A stretch of 64,000 bases of DNA from Misgurnus anguillicaudatus (lineage: Eukaryota; Chordata; Actinopteri; Cypriniformes; Cobitidae): the NCBI RefSeq assembly GCF_027580225.2, contig NC_073359.2, positions 10,793,001 to 10,857,000 on the forward strand, given 5' to 3'. The translations under genes and the position numbers were made by a program. Positions 1-12,509 of this stretch are shown one piece after another. Position 1 is the stretch's first letter; each line of letters starts with the position of its first letter. Under the pieces are notes generated by a model. The model saw only the letters and a program-made list of their open reading frames with translations, was not told the DNA's origin and searched no databases.

Positions 1-205
1 TCACACCCCTTGAATGTCTTATTTGACTGGCTTGCTTAAATAAGGTAAGTTAAATACAACTCATTTTGAGTCCGCTCAGAGAAGTTTTCAATCATAAATG
101 TCAATCATAACCACACACTCCGTTTCTATAGTATCAAATTACTAGCTAAAATTAAACTAATCACAAAAATGAACAATTTAACATATGTCAGTGTGATAAC
201 AACTA

Positions 206-405
206 CCTTAAGGGGGCGTGCACACAAAAGCTTTTATGCCGGCGGCCAGCATATGTTTTGTTTCCAATGAAAGCGCAGCGTTTTTCAAAAAAGCCAGCAG
301 CTGGCGGATTGTTTCTGCACTGAAAGCAGGCGTTCTGAGGTTTTTCTGCGACGAAAGTTGAAAAATATTAATCAATGTCAGTTCTCACAAGCCCATCCAA
401 TCACA
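206..405. repeat. Transposon-like terminal fragment before the minisatellite
   Basis: The stretch begins with TTAAGGGGGCGTGCACAC, which resembles the 5' end of TTAA-flanked fish elements with GTG/CACAC-rich termini. It runs directly into the 42-bp tandem array. No matching inverted end is visible on the far side of the array, so this is probably a truncated copy. Positions 1-205 show nothing recognisable. Confidence 0.3.
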
Positions 406-3400
406 GTGTGAGGAGCGCGCAAGTCGTGTAACCGCTGCTCTTTCTGTCTGTGAGGAGCATGAAAGTCAAGCAACCGCTGCTCTTTCTGTCTGTGAGGAGT
501 GCCCAAGTCGCGCAACCGCTGCTCTTTCTGTCTGTGAGGAGTGCGCAAGTCACGCAACCGCTGCTCTTTCTGTCTGTGAGGAACACGCAAGTCGCGCAAC
601 CGCTGCTCTTTCTGTCTGTGAGGAGCGTGCAAGTCGCACAACCGCTGCTCATTCTGTCTGTGAGGAGCGTGCAAGTCGCGCAACCGCTGCTCTTTCTGTC
701 TGTGACGAGCATGCAAGTCACGCAATTGTTGCTCTTTCTGTCTGTGAGGAGCACGCAAGTCACGCAATTGTTGCTCTTTCTGTCTGTGAGGAGCGCGCAA
801 ATTGCACAAGCGCTGCTCTTTCTGTGTGAGGAGCGTGCAAGTCGCGCAACCGTTGCTCTTTCTGTCTGTGAGGAGCATGCAAGTCACGCAACCGTTACTC
901 TTTCTGTCTGTGAGGAGCATGCAAGTCACGGAATTGTTGCTATTTCTGTCTGTGGGAAGCACCAAGTCGTGCAACCGCTGCTCTTTCTGTGTGTGCGGAG
1001 CACGGAAGTCGTGCAACCGCTGCTCTTTCTGTGTGTGAGGAGCGCACAAGTCGCGCAACCGCTGCTCTTTCTGTCTGTGAGGAGTGCGCAAATTGCACAA
1101 CCACTGCTCTTTCTGTGTGAGGAGCATGCAAGTCGCACAACCGTTGCTCTTTCTGTCTGTGAGGAGCATGCAAGTCACGCAATTGTTGCTCTTTCTGTCT
1201 GTGGGAAGCACGCAAGTCATGCAACTGCTGCTCTTTCTGTGTGTGAGGAGTGTGCAAGTCACGTAACCGCTGCTCTTTCTGTCTGTGAGGAGCGCGCAAG
1301 TCGTGTAACCGCTGCTCTTTCTGTCTGTGAGAAGCGTGCAAGTCGCGCAACCGCTGCTCTTTCTGTCTGTGAGGAGCTCGCAAGTCATGCAACCGCTGCT
1401 CTTTCTGTGTGTGATGAGCGCGCAAGTCGCGCAACCGCTGCTCTTTCTGTCTGTGAGGAGCACACAAGTCGCGCAACCGCTGCTCTTTCTGTCTGTGAGG
1501 AGCGCGTAAGTCATGCAACCGCTGCTCTTTCTGTCTGTGAGGAGCTTGCAAGTTGCACAACCGCTGCTCTTTCTGTCTATGAGGAGCGTGCAAGTCGCGC
1601 AACCGCTGCTCTTTCTGTGTGAGGAGCACGCAAGTCGCGCAACGGCTGCTCTTTCTGTCTGTGAGGAGCGCGCAAGTCGCACAACCACTGCTCTTTCTGT
1701 CTGTGAGGAGCGCGCAAGTCATGCAACCCCTGCTCTTTCTGTCTGTGAGGAGCGCGCAAGTGCTGCTCTTTCTGTCTGTGAGGAGCGCGCAAGTGCTGCT
1801 CTTTCTGTCTGTGAGGAGCGTGCAAGTCGCGCAACCGCTGCTCTTTCTGTCTGTGAGGAGCATGCAAGTCTCGCAACCGCTGCTCTGTCTGTCTGTGAGG
1901 AGCACACAAGTCGTGCAACCGCTGCTCTGTCTGTCTGTGAGGAGCACACAAGTCATGCAACCGCTGCTCTTTCTGTCTGTGAGGAGCGCGCAAGTGCTGC
2001 TCTGTCTGTCTGTGAGGAGCGCGCAAGTAGCGCAAACGCTGCTCTTTCTGTCTGTGAGGAGCGCGCAAGTCGCGCAACCGCTGCCCTTTCTGTCTGTGAG
2101 GAGCGCGCAAGTTGTGCAACCGCTGCTCTTTCTGTCTATATGGAGCGCGCAAGTCACGCAAACGCTGCTCTTTGTGTCTGTGAGGAGCATGAAAGTCAAG
2201 CAAACGTTGCTCTTTCTATGTGTGAGGAGTGCGCAAGTCGCGCAACCGCTGCTCTTTCTGTCTGTGAGGAGCGTGCAAGTAGCGCAACCGCTGCTCTTTC
2301 TATCTGTGAGGAGAGCGCAAGTCATGCAACCGCTGCTCTTTCTGTCTGTGAGGAGCTTGCAAGTCATGTAACCGCTGCTCTTTCTGTGTGTGAGGAGCGT
2401 GCAAATTGCACAACCGCTGCACTTTCTGTCTGTGAGGAGCTTGCAAGTTGCGCAACCGCTGCTCTTTCTGTCTGTGAGGAGCTTGCAAGTTGCGCAACCG
2501 TTGCTCTTTCTGTCTGTGAGGAGCTTGCAAGTCGCACAACCGCTGCTCTTTCTGTCTGTGAGGAGCACGCAAGTCGCGCAACCACTGCTCTTTCTGTCTG
2601 TGAGGAGCACGCAAGTCACACAACCGCTGCTCTTTCTGTCTGTGAGGAGCGCGCAAGTCGCGCAACCGCTGCTCTTTCTGTCTGTATGGAGCGCACAAGT
2701 CACGCAAACGCTGCTCTTTGTGTCTGTGAGGAGCATGCAAGTCGCGGAACCGCTGCTCTTTCTTTGTGTGAGGAGCGCGCAAGTCGTGCAACCGCTGCTC
2801 TTTCTGGCTGTGAGGAGCGCGCAAGTCGCGTTACCGCTGCTCTTTCTGTCTGTGAGGAGCGTGCAAGTCGCGCAACCGCTGCTCTTTCTGTCTGTGAGGA
2901 GCGCAAGTCGCGCAACCGCTGCTCTTTCTGTCTGTATGGAGCGCGCAAGTCACGTAAACGCTGCTCTTTGTGTCTGTGAGGAGCATGAAAGTCAAGCAAT
3001 CGTTGCTCTTTCTGTCTGTGAGGAGCGCGCAAGTCGCGCAACCACTGCTCTTTCTGTCTGTGAGGAGCGCGCAAGTCGCGCAACCGCTGCTCTTTCTGTC
3101 TGTGAGGAGCGCGCAAGTCGCGCAACCACTGCTCTTTCTGTCTGTGAGGAGCGCGCAAGTCGCACAACCGCTGCTCTTTCTGTCTGTGAGGAGCACGCAA
3201 GTCACGCAAGCGCTGCTCTTTCTGTCTGTGAGGAGCGCGCAAGTCGCGCAACCGCTGCTATTTCTGTCTGTATGGAGCGCGCAAGTCACGTAAACGCTGC
3301 TATTTGTGTCTGTGAGGAGCATGAAAGTCAAGCAACCGCTGCTCTTTCTGTCTGTGAGGAGCACGCAAGTCAAGCAACCGTTGCTCTTTCTGTCTGTGAG

Positions 3401-3826
3401 GAGTGCGCAAGTCGCGCAACCGCTGCTCTTTCTGTCTGTGAGGAGCGCGCAAGTCGCGCAAACGCTGCTCTTTCTGTCTGTATGGAGCGCGCAAGTCACG
3501 TAAACGCTGCTATTTGTGTCTGTGAGGAGCATGAAAGTCAAGCAACCGCTGCTCTTTCTGTCTGTGAGGAGCACGCAAGTCAAGCAACCGCTGCTCTTTC
3601 TGTCTGTGAGGAGCGCGCAAGTCACGCAAGCGCTGCTCTTTCTGTCTGTGAGGAGCGCGCAAATCGCGCAGGTCGCGCAACCGCTGCTCTTTCTGTCTGT
3701 GAGGAGCGCGCAAGTCGCGCAACCGCTGCTCTTTCTGTCTGTGAGGAGCGCGCAAGTCGCGCAACCGCTGCTCTTTCTGTCTGTGAGGAGCGTGCAAGTC
3801 GCGCAAACGCTGCTCTTTCTGTGTGT
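406..3826. repeat. 42-bp minisatellite, about 81 units
   Basis: Tandem array with a unit of about 42 bp built from CTGCTCTTTCTGTCTGTGAG and GAGCGCGCAAGTCGCGCAACCG. Each good unit contains a perfect 5-bp stem, GCGCG-CAAGT-CGCGC. Most differences between units are CG to TG or CA, as expected from methylated CpG decay. Some units are 33 bp (9-bp deletion, for example near 1750-1800) or 38 bp (4-bp deletion, for example near 830, 1115 and 1615). Because 42 and 33 are multiples of three and the unit lacks stops in several frames, long open frames run on both strands. These are not evidence of a gene. Confidence 0.95.
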
Positions 3827-4106
3827 CAACTTTTATACCTTAAATAAAAAAATATATACATACATGTATATTATTATTTATTATCATTCCGTTATCATTG
3901 ACTGTTTATCTTCAAAGAGCTTGAGTTTTGTTTTGTTTTTATCTTCTTTTTATGATTGTATAAGGTTTTTGTGAGAATTATGAACATTTCTATGGTATTA
4001 AGAAAAACCTTATTAAAACATAAAAAACCTCTATCGTGATGCATATCGTTGATATAAAATGAATCCTATCGTGATAGAAGATTTTGGTCATATCGCCCAC
4101 CCCTAG
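3827..4106. repeat. AT-rich DNA-transposon end
   Basis: This AT-rich stretch ends in ATCGTGATAGAAG...CATATCGCCCACCCCTA, which resembles a very common fish transposon terminus (reverse: TAGGGGTGGGCGATATG). The matching opposite terminus is not seen, so it is a one-ended fragment next to the minisatellite. Confidence 0.4.
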
Positions 4107-5727
4107 TCTGGATATAAGGTATCAGTTTTACCTCAAAGTCTTTCACTAATTCAACCTCATTTCAGGACTACAACATGTTTCAAGAAGCTTTGGTAACTAA
4201 CGGTAACTGAACGCCATTTTTTAAAACATCTGACCTTCTATGTCACAAGTAATTCAAAAAATTAAACCTTTAGAGGGATCATATATTAAATAAATGGGCG
4301 TAGAGATTCACTACGGGGTATGAGGATGAAGAACAGAAAACACCTGGGTAGTTTTCCAACAGTTTTCTGAAAGCCTCCATATGTTTACAGTATGGGAATG
4401 TAACGCGCTTACCTAAAGAACACCAAAGAAATGTTTATGGAGGAAAATAATGAGATTTTCCCACACATGCAGAGCTGCTGTCAGACTTTAAACAGCAAGA
4501 TCTTCTGATGAGGGTTTTGGAGACGGCGCGGAGCCCTAATACAAACAGATCTCACTTAACACAAGAGACACCAAAGAAGCAGCGATGTACGTGCAAACAA
4601 TGAGATAAACCAAAAATCCACAACCATTGTTAGGATTAAACTCAAGTTTTCCCCCTCTGGAACGACAAACTAAACAAATGAAACGAGGCCGACGTCCCAG
4701 TAATTAATTGTTCAAAGATTTCCTATTGTGTATTAGACTTTAGAATGCAGTACACAGTCTCTGAGACATGCACACACATTTCTTTCATTAAGTATCATCT
4801 GGACGGCCTTGCGGTGAAGGAGGGGAATGTTAAATTCGGAACGGAGAGAGAGAGAGAAAAGCATATAACCTAAAGCATATGCACTTCAACATAATCACTC
4901 TCATTCTCATATCTAAACTAACAAGAACCATTCAGTCTCTGAAGAGAGCGCCAGATTTCATCCTCAACTACACACAACCTCAAACTTTCATCCTTAAAGA
5001 GCTGACGTCCACATCAAACCGGCTTTTTACAGAAAAAAGACCACGTCATTAATATAAAGCAACATCTAAAAGACTGGATCTCTCAGAAGAAAGAGAGGTC
5101 ATATTTAAAACAAATATACAAATTATTTATATAGTAAAATATAGCTTGATAAGACAACTCAAAATTTTATAAAGAAATAGTTCACCAGAAAATGTATGTG
5201 GGTATATACATTGTATGACTTAAATGCAATTTAAGGAAATATTTCAAAAAATCCTTGCTTTTCTTAGCATTGCGGTCAATGTTTTGAAGCTCCTAGAAAC
5301 CTGTACATTCATCAATGAATCAAGTCAGTTAAGTCTTCATAGTTCAATAACTTGAATGTCATTGGCTATGGTGTGTCAGGTGACAATACATGCATATGAC
5401 ACCTACACACAAGAACCAATGAGAAGAAGGAATGCAGCATTTTTTGATGAGGAGATTGCGATAATGTCGAACCCCATGTATGATAAAGCGGAAACGGCTG
5501 GACGGTCAGTCCTGTGGGTTTAATGTTCGCTACGTCAGAATTTATTCGGCAAATTCGTTTCGTACATATCTACTGCATACATTGAGCGATTCTGTTTAAA
5601 CTTGGGGTGTATGTTTGGTCATGGGGTCTGATCACATTGAAGTTGATATTGGAAGTAACAGTCATAGCACCACCTACTGGCAGCATGTTGGAACTGTTTA
5701 CAATAGACTTCAAAATAGTACACTTAT
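4107..5727. other. Intergenic DNA, no gene recognised
   Basis: No convincing exon, RNA gene or complete transposon is visible here. There is a short GA-rich run near 4843-4858 and a single AAATAGTTCACC-type MITE end near 5170. Short open frames here lack splice context and composition support. Confidence 0.4.
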
Positions 5728-5731
5728 TTAA

Positions 5732-5963
5732 AGGGATATTGAAAATTCTGTCATCATTTACCAAACCGTTTATGGAATTTACTTTAATATTATTAGTTTT
5801 TCCTACTATGGATGGCAGTGGGGTCCATGAACAGTTTGGTTACAAACATTTCTCAAAATATCTTCCTTTGTGTTTATCAAAACAAAGACATTTATTTGGG
5901 TTTGTAACAACATGAGAGTAAGTAAATGATGACAAAATTTTCATTTTTGGGTGAACTCTTCCT
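5732..5963. mobile_element. TTAA-flanked MITE, 232 bp
   Basis: Flanked by TTAA at 5728-5731 and 5964-5967. The left end reads AGGGATATTGAAAATTCTGT and the right end carries the imperfect complement (ATTTTTGGGTGAACTCTTCCT). It belongs to the abundant fish family with ends like AGGGATAGTTCACCC. Superfamily (piggyBac-like by TTAA target) is an inference. The region 5968-6203 shows nothing recognisable. Confidence 0.65.
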
Positions 5964-6419
5964 TTAACAACTTATTTGTAATCATCTACAGATCCACAGT
6001 GCGGTGATGGTGGTACCCTAGTGTTTTGGCCAATCAACTCTGTTTCTTCTGTTTGAATGTGTTTAAGGTGAATAAAAAAGCCGTATGAAAACAATTACAT
6101 TTTATACGGGCGCTTAATCAAGCTATAATTGAGCTGGGTGATGTTTTAACATGAGATTAATGTGATTGATTCACTTACTACACTGTATGACGTTTTCAGT
6201 ATTTTAAAGGGGACATATCATAAAAACCTTTTCCATATCAGACCTTTTCCATGTTTAAGTGCTATAAGTGGGTCCCCAGTGTTTCTGTCAACCTAGAAAA
6301 TGTGGAAAAGATCAACCAAGTAACTTAGTTACTTACAATCTGTGCAAGCATGTGAAAAAATAGGTCATTGAATTTTGGCTCCCACTGTGATGTCAAAAGG
6401 GGATAATACTGCTCCTTAA

Positions 6420-6677
6420 CAGAGCTGAAACGATTAGTCGACATTGTCGACAATGAAAATTTGTCGACAAATATCTTTGTTGTCGAGTAGTCGTTTGGTT
6501 TCGAGTAGTCGTCACGGATTATGGCGTAGTGCAAATGTACCAGCACGAACATTTCATAAAACTTCAAACCAAGAAAGCTGTCGTGTTTAATACATAAAAG
6601 TTTTAGGTTAGTCGATTAATCGGTCTAATAATCGATAGATTCATCGATGATCAAAATAATCGTTTGTTGCAGCCCTA
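6420..6677. mobile_element. hAT-type MITE with perfect 8-bp duplication
   Basis: 258-bp element with ends CAGAGCTGAAACGATTAGTC and AATCGTTTGTTGCAGCCCTA, flanked by identical CTCCTTAA at 6412-6419 and 6678-6685. Eight-bp duplications and CAGRGCTG-type ends are typical of hAT transposons. It sits inside the left half of the outer TTAA element, so it is younger than that element. Confidence 0.85.
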
Positions 6678-7031
6678 CTCCTTAACCTGCACTATCCAAC
6701 CACAGCACTGCCATTTAGTGCAGAGAACAGCTCATTTGCATTTAAAAGGACACACCCAAAAACTACATGGGTGATTCTCACGAAACCATTGAAACACCAC
6801 GGCACTAATGATTTTAGCTTTAAAATGTGTAATATAGTAACATTAAAAAGCATCAGAATTAACACAATACTGTGTTGTACCTTGCACAATGTGTGATTTC
6901 AACATAAGAATTTATAATTGTAAATTTTATCTCATTTTCTGCTGAAATTCTCATTACCGCAATGTGTCCGGCTGTGTTTGAACATGCGTTATGTTGTAAT
7001 TTAATCAAATTAAAACAAAAATATTAAGAAA

Positions 7032-8723
7032 TATAGCTGCAAGCAGCAATACCGGGGTCAAGCCGAAAAGGGCACAAAAGGATGTAAAATTGAGATTGGA
7101 TAAGCAGATTGAAGAACCTAGGTTAACAAAATAATTTTAGAAGAAAAAACAAAAAAGATATCAACAAAATTAATCTAAGTTCTTGTCTACTGCAATCGTC
7201 CTTCTGTTATTGACAATCATGGAACATTAGAACACTGAAAGACATGTGAGTGGTGTTTGCAGTGGCAAAACATGGGTCACATCATGTTATAACAAGTTTA
7301 ATTAGTCAAAAGAGACTATCTGCGTGTCTCTACGATGTAAAACGGTTGATAAGGTATTCTCAATGGTTGCTAGGGAGTAAATTGGCAACCACCAGTGATT
7401 GTAGTCAAAGCCATTAAAGGAATAATCCATGATGACTCATGGTTTTAGATGTGTTGTTGCAGTAGTTTTAGGCAAAAATACCATATTCTATCTCAAAACC
7501 AGTAGGTGGCGCAATGAAAAAATTGTGCATGGAACATCAGGTCATGATTGTGTTACATCTAGCTAGTTTTATGACTATAGACTTTAGTTTAGTTAAGAAA
7601 CAGTTGTATGACCATAAGGCTGGCTTGTTATCAAAGGTTTTGTTCAATTATAAGGCCATCTAGTGGTGCAAGCATACAATTTTTTTTGTGTAGCCTCAGA
7701 ATGTGCTCATACATCAGCGTATCAAATCTGGTGAAAAAATCTCTTTTCGTTACGCAATTACAATCATTTATGTGTAAAAAACACAAAATTTGAAGGTAAT
7801 TTTTCGTTTTTTTGCAATTTTCGGCCATTTCTGATGAAAATTTTAATATAACGCCAATAGAACTTTTTGTTCAGAAGGTAAGGTTAATTTCTTCCTATGG
7901 TGTTTTTGAGTCGATCGGAATAATGCTCGCGGAGATATTCGCGCATGTTTTTTAAGCGCTATTTTGATGCACAGGGCTAACCGTAAGACGAATCCTGGCA
8001 TGTTTGGTATCGTTGGACTCGGCAACTATTCAAAACTCCAAGGAATCAAGTCCCGTGGAAATACGTAATTCACAGCCAAAGTTATAGGCGTATAAAACAT
8101 TCGTCTGGCCACTAGGTGGCGCTGCAACGAAACTGTGCATCCACCCTCAGTTCTTGACTGGCATCTGACTTACCAAGTTTCGTGTCAATAGGTCTAAGTT
8201 TGGCGAAGATACAGCCTCAAATCGTTTTTTTTGCGCTCTACGTAAAATTTGTTGACGCACTATACGACAACGGATTGGTTTATCGAAATTCTTTTAATAA
8301 CTTTTTGCCGTGAGGGTCTCTAGATGCTACATACCAATTTTCGCGGCAATCGGTTAAAAACTCTAGGACGAGTTCGCAAAAGTAGGTTTAACGAATAATT
8401 CAAAATGGCGGAAAATTTTTCATGACGGAAAATGACGTCATAGGGTCTAATCGAATCGTCTTGAGCCAAGGAATCAGAGGAAACAATAATTTTGTTTCTA
8501 TGACCTACAGATCAGAAGTTATAAGCAAAAACGTAAGTGCAAATTTGGACTGTTGGTGGCGCTAGCGGGTTTGAGATAGAGACTCCAAAATTGCTATGGA
8601 TATTATTTGGACTGTCCTCTGTCAGTGTGCCAAATTTCATAACTTTCCTACGTACGGTTCTATGGGCTGCCATAGACCGCAATGGCGGAAGAAGAAAAAT
8701 TTACTAACAGAAACAATTGCCAA
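7032..8723 (+). mobile_element. Array unit A (type 1), Helitron-like
   Basis: Starts TATAGCTGCAAGCAGC, whose GCTGC/GCAGC arms form a hairpin, followed by CCGGGGTCAAGCCGAAAAGG. This unit lacks the 3' hairpin terminus: it stops at ACTAACAGAAACAATTGCC and runs straight into the next unit start. The body contains repeated GGTGGCGC modules (about 7505, 8113, 8554) but no coding region. Confidence 0.75.
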
Positions 8724-10751
8724 TATAGCTGCAAGCAGCGATACGGGGCCAAGCACCATCAGCGCAATGAGCACCAAAAGCACAGCAAGAAACATACAAC
8801 GTATTGATCACCCAGGGCGCATTGAGCACCCAAGGTGCATCAAAAACACAAGGCTCAGCAAAGAACCCAAAGCGTAGCAATGACAGAGCAGAACCACCGC
8901 AGTGCAGAGCAGCAACAGAAAACATGGCAAAAATAGAACATATGTGAACTACAGACAGGTCAAGAAGAATAGGTGGGAAAGAACAAAACTTTAATAGAAG
9001 AAATTAACATCTGGCTCAGGTTGGATTTGAACCAATGAACTCCTGTTCTCTTTGCATGCGACTTAACAGATGCGCCACTCAGTAGACACAGCTCAAGGAG
9101 CAGCAGAAAAGAGCTTACATGCCATACAAAGAATTCAGAAGTTATAAGCAGTTCTATAAGAACTGTTATAGTTTATACCCCTAGGTGGCGCTGTTCTCTG
9201 ATTTCCTCAGGACGTCATGCCGAAGCTCCCTACCGATTTTTGCGCCGATATATCCGATACTTCAAAAGTTATAGCAATTTATCACAGATTTCAAAATGGC
9301 GGACAGGCGGTTCGGTCAATCCCGGCATAATACATATCGACAGATGCGGCATAAGCCAAGGAATCCGTAGACACCAAGATCATAATTTTCTGACAAACGA
9401 TTCGCACGTGTGGAAAACCAGACAGGTTGAGAAGAATAGGTGAGAAAGAAAAAACGTTAATAGAAGAAATTAACACTTGCCTTAGGCGGGATTCGATCCC
9501 TAGAAGAAATTAACACTTGCCTTAGGCGAGATTCGATCCCAAGAGTTCAGAATCTCATTGCGTGTGACTTACCAGTTGTGCCACTCAGTTGACACAGTTC
9601 AAGGGGCAGCAGAAAAGTGGTTTTAGAGATGCAAGGATTGACATATGCTAATCACCAAAGATGCAAAAATGACACAGCAGAGCAGAAATAACAGAAATAC
9701 AATGTATATGAGAATCAAAAAGCTCAAGTGAGATTGAAAACAAGAAGAACAGTATGTACAGTGATGCTATAAAATGTAGCATACAGTAATTAACTATGAC
9801 AAATAGACAACGTCACAGTCACGGTCAACTTTAAAGAGATTTTTCTCAAAAAAATTCCTAGGTGCCAAAAAAATCTGTTCAGTCATTTCTGTGCGGATTG
9901 CTCCAAACATTATACGAGCAGAACCTGTCATAAAATAAACAAAATTTGTAAAAGGAGTAGCGAAAAGATCATTTACCATATGCCTTACAATAACACATGA
10001 AAAGAATGTTGGAAAATGACAAACGAGGTATCGTTGTGATCGGCATAAACCAGTGAAACTAATTCCACAAAGAATATATTTATCAGACGAACGATTCAGA
10101 AGTTATGTGCAAAAATAGCTTTTTTTCATATCTCATGACCCATAGGTGGCGCTGTGACCAAATTTGGCATGGACCCCCAGTTCATGGTCGACATGAAGTA
10201 TACCAAATTTCCTTTCGATTGATCAAAGAATGACCGAGATACAGCTTCAGAAACAATTTTGGGTCAAACTTGTTAAGTTCACACATTATTACTTTTGAAT
10301 AAAGAAAAATATCAAAATTCTGTTCGGTCATTTCTATGAGGCTCACTCCAAAGATCACCTGTGCCAAATTTCATAACATTTGAACCAAATTTGAAGGAGG
10401 AGTAGCGAAAAAACGAAATACTGTACATTTCAAAATTGCCGCTACTGTAATGGGAGGAGTCTTACTGTAATGTATCAAATTCAATATGCGGGATGAGAGC
10501 AATCAGGTGTACTAAGTAGAATTTTCATAGATCTAATGGATCACAAGTTATAACCATTTGAACATTCAATTTTTGAGCTGATGGTGGCGCTATAGAGTTA
10601 CTGCTAGAGACCCCATTTTTGGCCACATGAATATTTGTGACCAACATTACAACTGTGCCAAATTTCATCATTTTCTTACATTCGCTTCATAGGGCAGCCA
10701 TAGACTCCCATTGGGGAAGAAGAAAAATTTACTAACAGAAACAATGACCAA
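8724..10751 (+). mobile_element. Array unit B (type 2), Helitron-like
   Basis: Starts TATAGCTGCAAGCAGC then GATACGGGGCCAAGCACC. It contains two antisense tRNA-like blocks (about 9012-9090 and 9516-9597) and a short tandem duplication at 9459-9541. GGTGGCGCT modules occur near 9184, 10146 and 10583. The 3' terminus is missing; it breaks off at ACTAACAGAAACAATGACC. Confidence 0.75.
9012..9597 (-). repeat. tRNA-like / SINE-like blocks in unit B
   Basis: On the minus strand two blocks carry a B-box-like sequence (GGGATCGAATCCC-type in the second block, a more diverged GGTTCAAATCC form in the first), an AGTGGCGCA-type D-arm-like stretch and GTGTCA/TGAGTCA-like ends about 80 bp apart. This looks like a tRNA-derived sequence. 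No clean anticodon arm can be drawn, so it is not called as a tRNA gene. Confidence 0.45.
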
Positions 10752-12057
10752 TATAGCTGCAAGCAGCGATACGGGGCCAAGCACCATCAGCGCAATGAGC
10801 ACCAAAAGCACAGCAAGAAAGAAACAACGTAGGCGCATCAAGTACACAAGGCTCAGCAAAGAACCCAAAGCGTAGAAATGACAGAGCAGAACCACCACAG
10901 TGCAGAGCAGCAACAGAAAACATGGCAAAAATAGAACATATTTGAACTACAGACAGGTCAAGAAGAATAGGTGGGAAAGAACAAAACTTTAAGAGAAGAA
11001 ATTAACACCTGCCTCAGGCAGGATTCGAACCACTGAACTGAGTATCTCTATGCATGCGAGCTTAACAGATACGCCACTCAGTAGATACAGCTCAAGGAGC
11101 AGCAGAAAAGAGCTTACATGCCATAGAAAGATTTCAGAAGTTATAAGCAGTTCTATAAGAACTGTTATAGTTAATAACCCCTAGATGGCGCTGTACTCTG
11201 ATTTTCTAAGGACATCATGCCGAAGCTCCCTACCGATTTTTGCGCCGATATATCCGATACTTCAAAAGTTATAGCAATTTATCAGAAATTTCAAAATGGC
11301 GGACAGACGGTTCGGTCAATCCCGGCATAATACCCATCGACAGATGCAGCATGAGCCAAGGAATTCGTAGACACCAAGATCATAATTTTCTGACAAACGA
11401 TTCAGAAGTTATGCACAAAAATAGCCTTTTTTCATATCTCATGACCCATAGGTGGCGCTGTCACCAAATTTGGCATGGACCCCCAAGTCATGGTCGACAT
11501 GAACTGTACCAAATTTCATTTCAATTGATCAAAGAATGACCGAGATACAGCTTCAGAACCAATTTTGCGTCAATCTCGTTAAGTTCACGCATTTATTACT
11601 CTTGAATAAAGAAAAATATCAAAATTCTGTTCGGTCATTTCTATGCGGCTCACTCCAAAGATCACCTGTGCCAAATCTCATAAGAATTGAACCAAATTTG
11701 AAGGAGGAGTAGCGAAAAAACGAAATACTGTATATTTAAAAATGGCCGCTACTGTAATGGGAGGAGTCTTACTGTAAAGTATCAAATTCAATAAGCGGGA
11801 TGAGAGCAATCATGTGTACTAAGTAGAATTTTCATAGATCTAATGGATCACCAGTTATAACCATTTAAACATAGAATTTTTGAGCTGATGGTGGCGCTAT
11901 AGTGTTAGTGCTAGAGACCCCATTTTTGGCCACATGACTATTTATGACCACCACTACAACTGTGCCAAATTTCATCATTTTCCTACATACGGTTCATAGG
12001 GCTGCCATAGACTCCCATTGGGGAAGAAGAAAAATTTACTAACAGAAACAATGACCA
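10752..12057 (+). mobile_element. Array unit C (type 2), Helitron-like
   Basis: Starts TATAGCTGCAAGCAGC then GATACGGGGCCAAGCACC. Nearly the same order of modules as unit B but shorter. One antisense tRNA-like block is at about 11011-11092. The 3' hairpin end is absent, with the same break after ACTAACAGAAACAATGACC. Confidence 0.75.
11011..11092 (-). repeat. tRNA-like block in unit C
   Basis: The minus strand of 11021-11031 reads GGTTCGAATCC, an exact match to the RNA polymerase III B-box consensus GGTTCGANTCC. An AGTGGCG stretch lies about 50 nt upstream, where a D arm would be. The A box matches only at AGTGG. Likely a SINE-type or tRNA-derived remnant inside the transposon. Confidence 0.5.
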
Positions 12058-12097
12058 AAATAGCTGCAAGCAGCAACACGGGGTCAAGCACCTTCGG

Positions 12098-12505
12098 CGC
12101 AATGCACAGCAAGCACACAAAGCACAGCAAGCTCACAATGCACAGCAAGCACACAAAACACAGCAATTACACAAATCACAGCAGGCACACAAAGCACAGC
12201 AAGCTCACAAAGCACAGCAAGCACACAAAGCACAGCAAGCACACAAAGCACAACAAGCACACAAAGCACAGCAATTACACAAATCACAGCCGGCACACGA
12301 AGCACAGCAAGCTCACAAAGCACATCAAGCACACAAAGCACAGCAAGCACAGCAATTACACAAATCACAGCAGGCACACAAAGCACAGCAAGCTCACAAA
12401 GCACAGCAAGCGCACAAAGCACAGCAAGCACACAAAGCATAGCAAGCTCACAAAGCACAGCAAGCACACAAAGCACAGCAAGCTCACAAAGCACAGCAAG
12501 AACCA
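12098..12505. repeat. 18-bp tandem repeat inside unit D
   Basis: Imperfect tandem array of CACACAAAGCACAGCAAG with variants (AAGCTCACAAAGCACAGC, CAATTACACAAATCACAG). It lies where units B, C and E carry only a single short sequence (AGCACCAAAAGCACAGCAAG or close), so it grew by local expansion of that seed. The 187-codon frame through it (His-Thr-Lys-His-Ser-Lys repeats) is a by-product of the period. Confidence 0.9.
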
Positions 12506-12509
12506 CCAT

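Noticed and set aside
406..3826. CRISPR-like array
   Set aside because: Units are contiguous with no unique spacers, repeats are degenerate, and the window is eukaryotic.
378..3974. Long open frames on both strands (up to 598 codons) of 14-residue repeats
   Set aside because: They follow from a 42-bp tandem unit divisible by three with few stops. Frames on opposite strands overlap, variants are mostly CpG decay, and no promoter or splice structure supports a gene.
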